A stretch of DNA of 8,729 nt from Novosphingobium sp. (GTDB lineage Bacteria > Pseudomonadota > Alphaproteobacteria > Sphingomonadales > Sphingomonadaceae): NCBI GenBank assembly GCA_030830245.1, contig JAURNJ010000227.1:1-8729 (forward strand), read 5' to 3'. A program made the position numbers and the translations under genes. The notes under the pieces were generated by a model. It was given only the letters and a program-made list of their open reading frames with translations. It searched no databases and was not told where the DNA came from. Numbering within the stretch: position 1 is the stretch's first letter; every line of letters starts with the position of its first letter. This document shows positions 8,665 through 8,729 of this stretch, piece by piece.

Positions 8665-8729
8665 AGTGCCTATCCTAGCGACTTTGCCTCACGCTGCAAA
8701 AGGGGGTATCGTGGGACTTCCTTGGGAGA
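8665..8729 (-). other. 5' flank of rarA, no gene identified
   Basis: Sixty-five bases upstream of rarA. They contain its Shine-Dalgarno (AGGA, complement of 8673-8676). No start codon opens a credible frame here. All three minus-strand frames stop before rarA, so the tail of an upstream same-strand gene could lie here unseen. A weak TTGCAG-16-TAGGAT pair on the minus strand (8694-8699 and 8672-8677) is the only promoter-like match, and it collides with the Shine-Dalgarno. Confidence 0.4.

Noticed and set aside
8672..8699. TTGCAG-16-TAGGAT as a rarA promoter giving a leaderless mRNA
   Set aside because: The -35 and -10 matches are weak, and the -10 overlaps a good Shine-Dalgarno (AGGA), which would be useless on a leaderless transcript.

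Overview
The window is a GC-rich, gene-dense piece of a bacterial chromosome. Protein family content, codon bias towards G/C third positions and the tRNA sequence suggest an alphaproteobacterium, most likely a sphingomonad (Novosphingobium/Erythrobacter-like). That placement is an inference from general resemblance, not from a search. No mobile element, CRISPR array or rRNA is visible, and no gap between genes exceeds about 105 bases.

Left part (1-5488): a lipid or carboxylic-acid catabolism block. A bifunctional enoyl-CoA hydratase/3-hydroxyacyl-CoA dehydrogenase (FadJ/FadB type) runs leftward off the edge of the window. Divergent from it, across a 104-base intergenic region holding a candidate operator, is a compact rightward operon: a spinster-like MFS transporter, an unusual short-chain dehydrogenase that overlaps it by 4 bases (ATGA), and an acyl-CoA dehydrogenase 12 bases further on. 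Together these supply uptake, a redox step on an alcohol/ketone (or hydroxyacyl-CoA), acyl-CoA desaturation, and hydration plus 3-hydroxy oxidation. The substrate cannot be read from the sequence. The acyl-CoA dehydrogenase has its likely catalytic Glu at the isovaleryl-CoA/long-chain position, and the SDR departs from the classical active site in several places.

Right part (5496-8664): everything is on the minus strand. In transcription order it holds rarA (AAA+ replication-associated recombination ATPase), a 289-residue protein with an RNase H-fold/DUF429-like pattern of acidic residues whose start overlaps the rarA stop, tRNA-Thr(UGU), and a CmcJ/NvfI-family putative Fe(II)/2-oxoglutarate oxygenase starting 11 (or 20) bases after the tRNA. 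The spacing allows one transcript to span all four. The oxygenase gene ends 7 bases from the end of the acyl-CoA dehydrogenase gene in a convergent arrangement, with no evident terminator between them.

Most of the window is ordinary core metabolism and maintenance. The items most worth a second look are the CmcJ/NvfI-like oxygenase behind a tRNA, the RarA-coupled putative nuclease, and the MFS-SDR-ACAD operon with its atypical enzymes.
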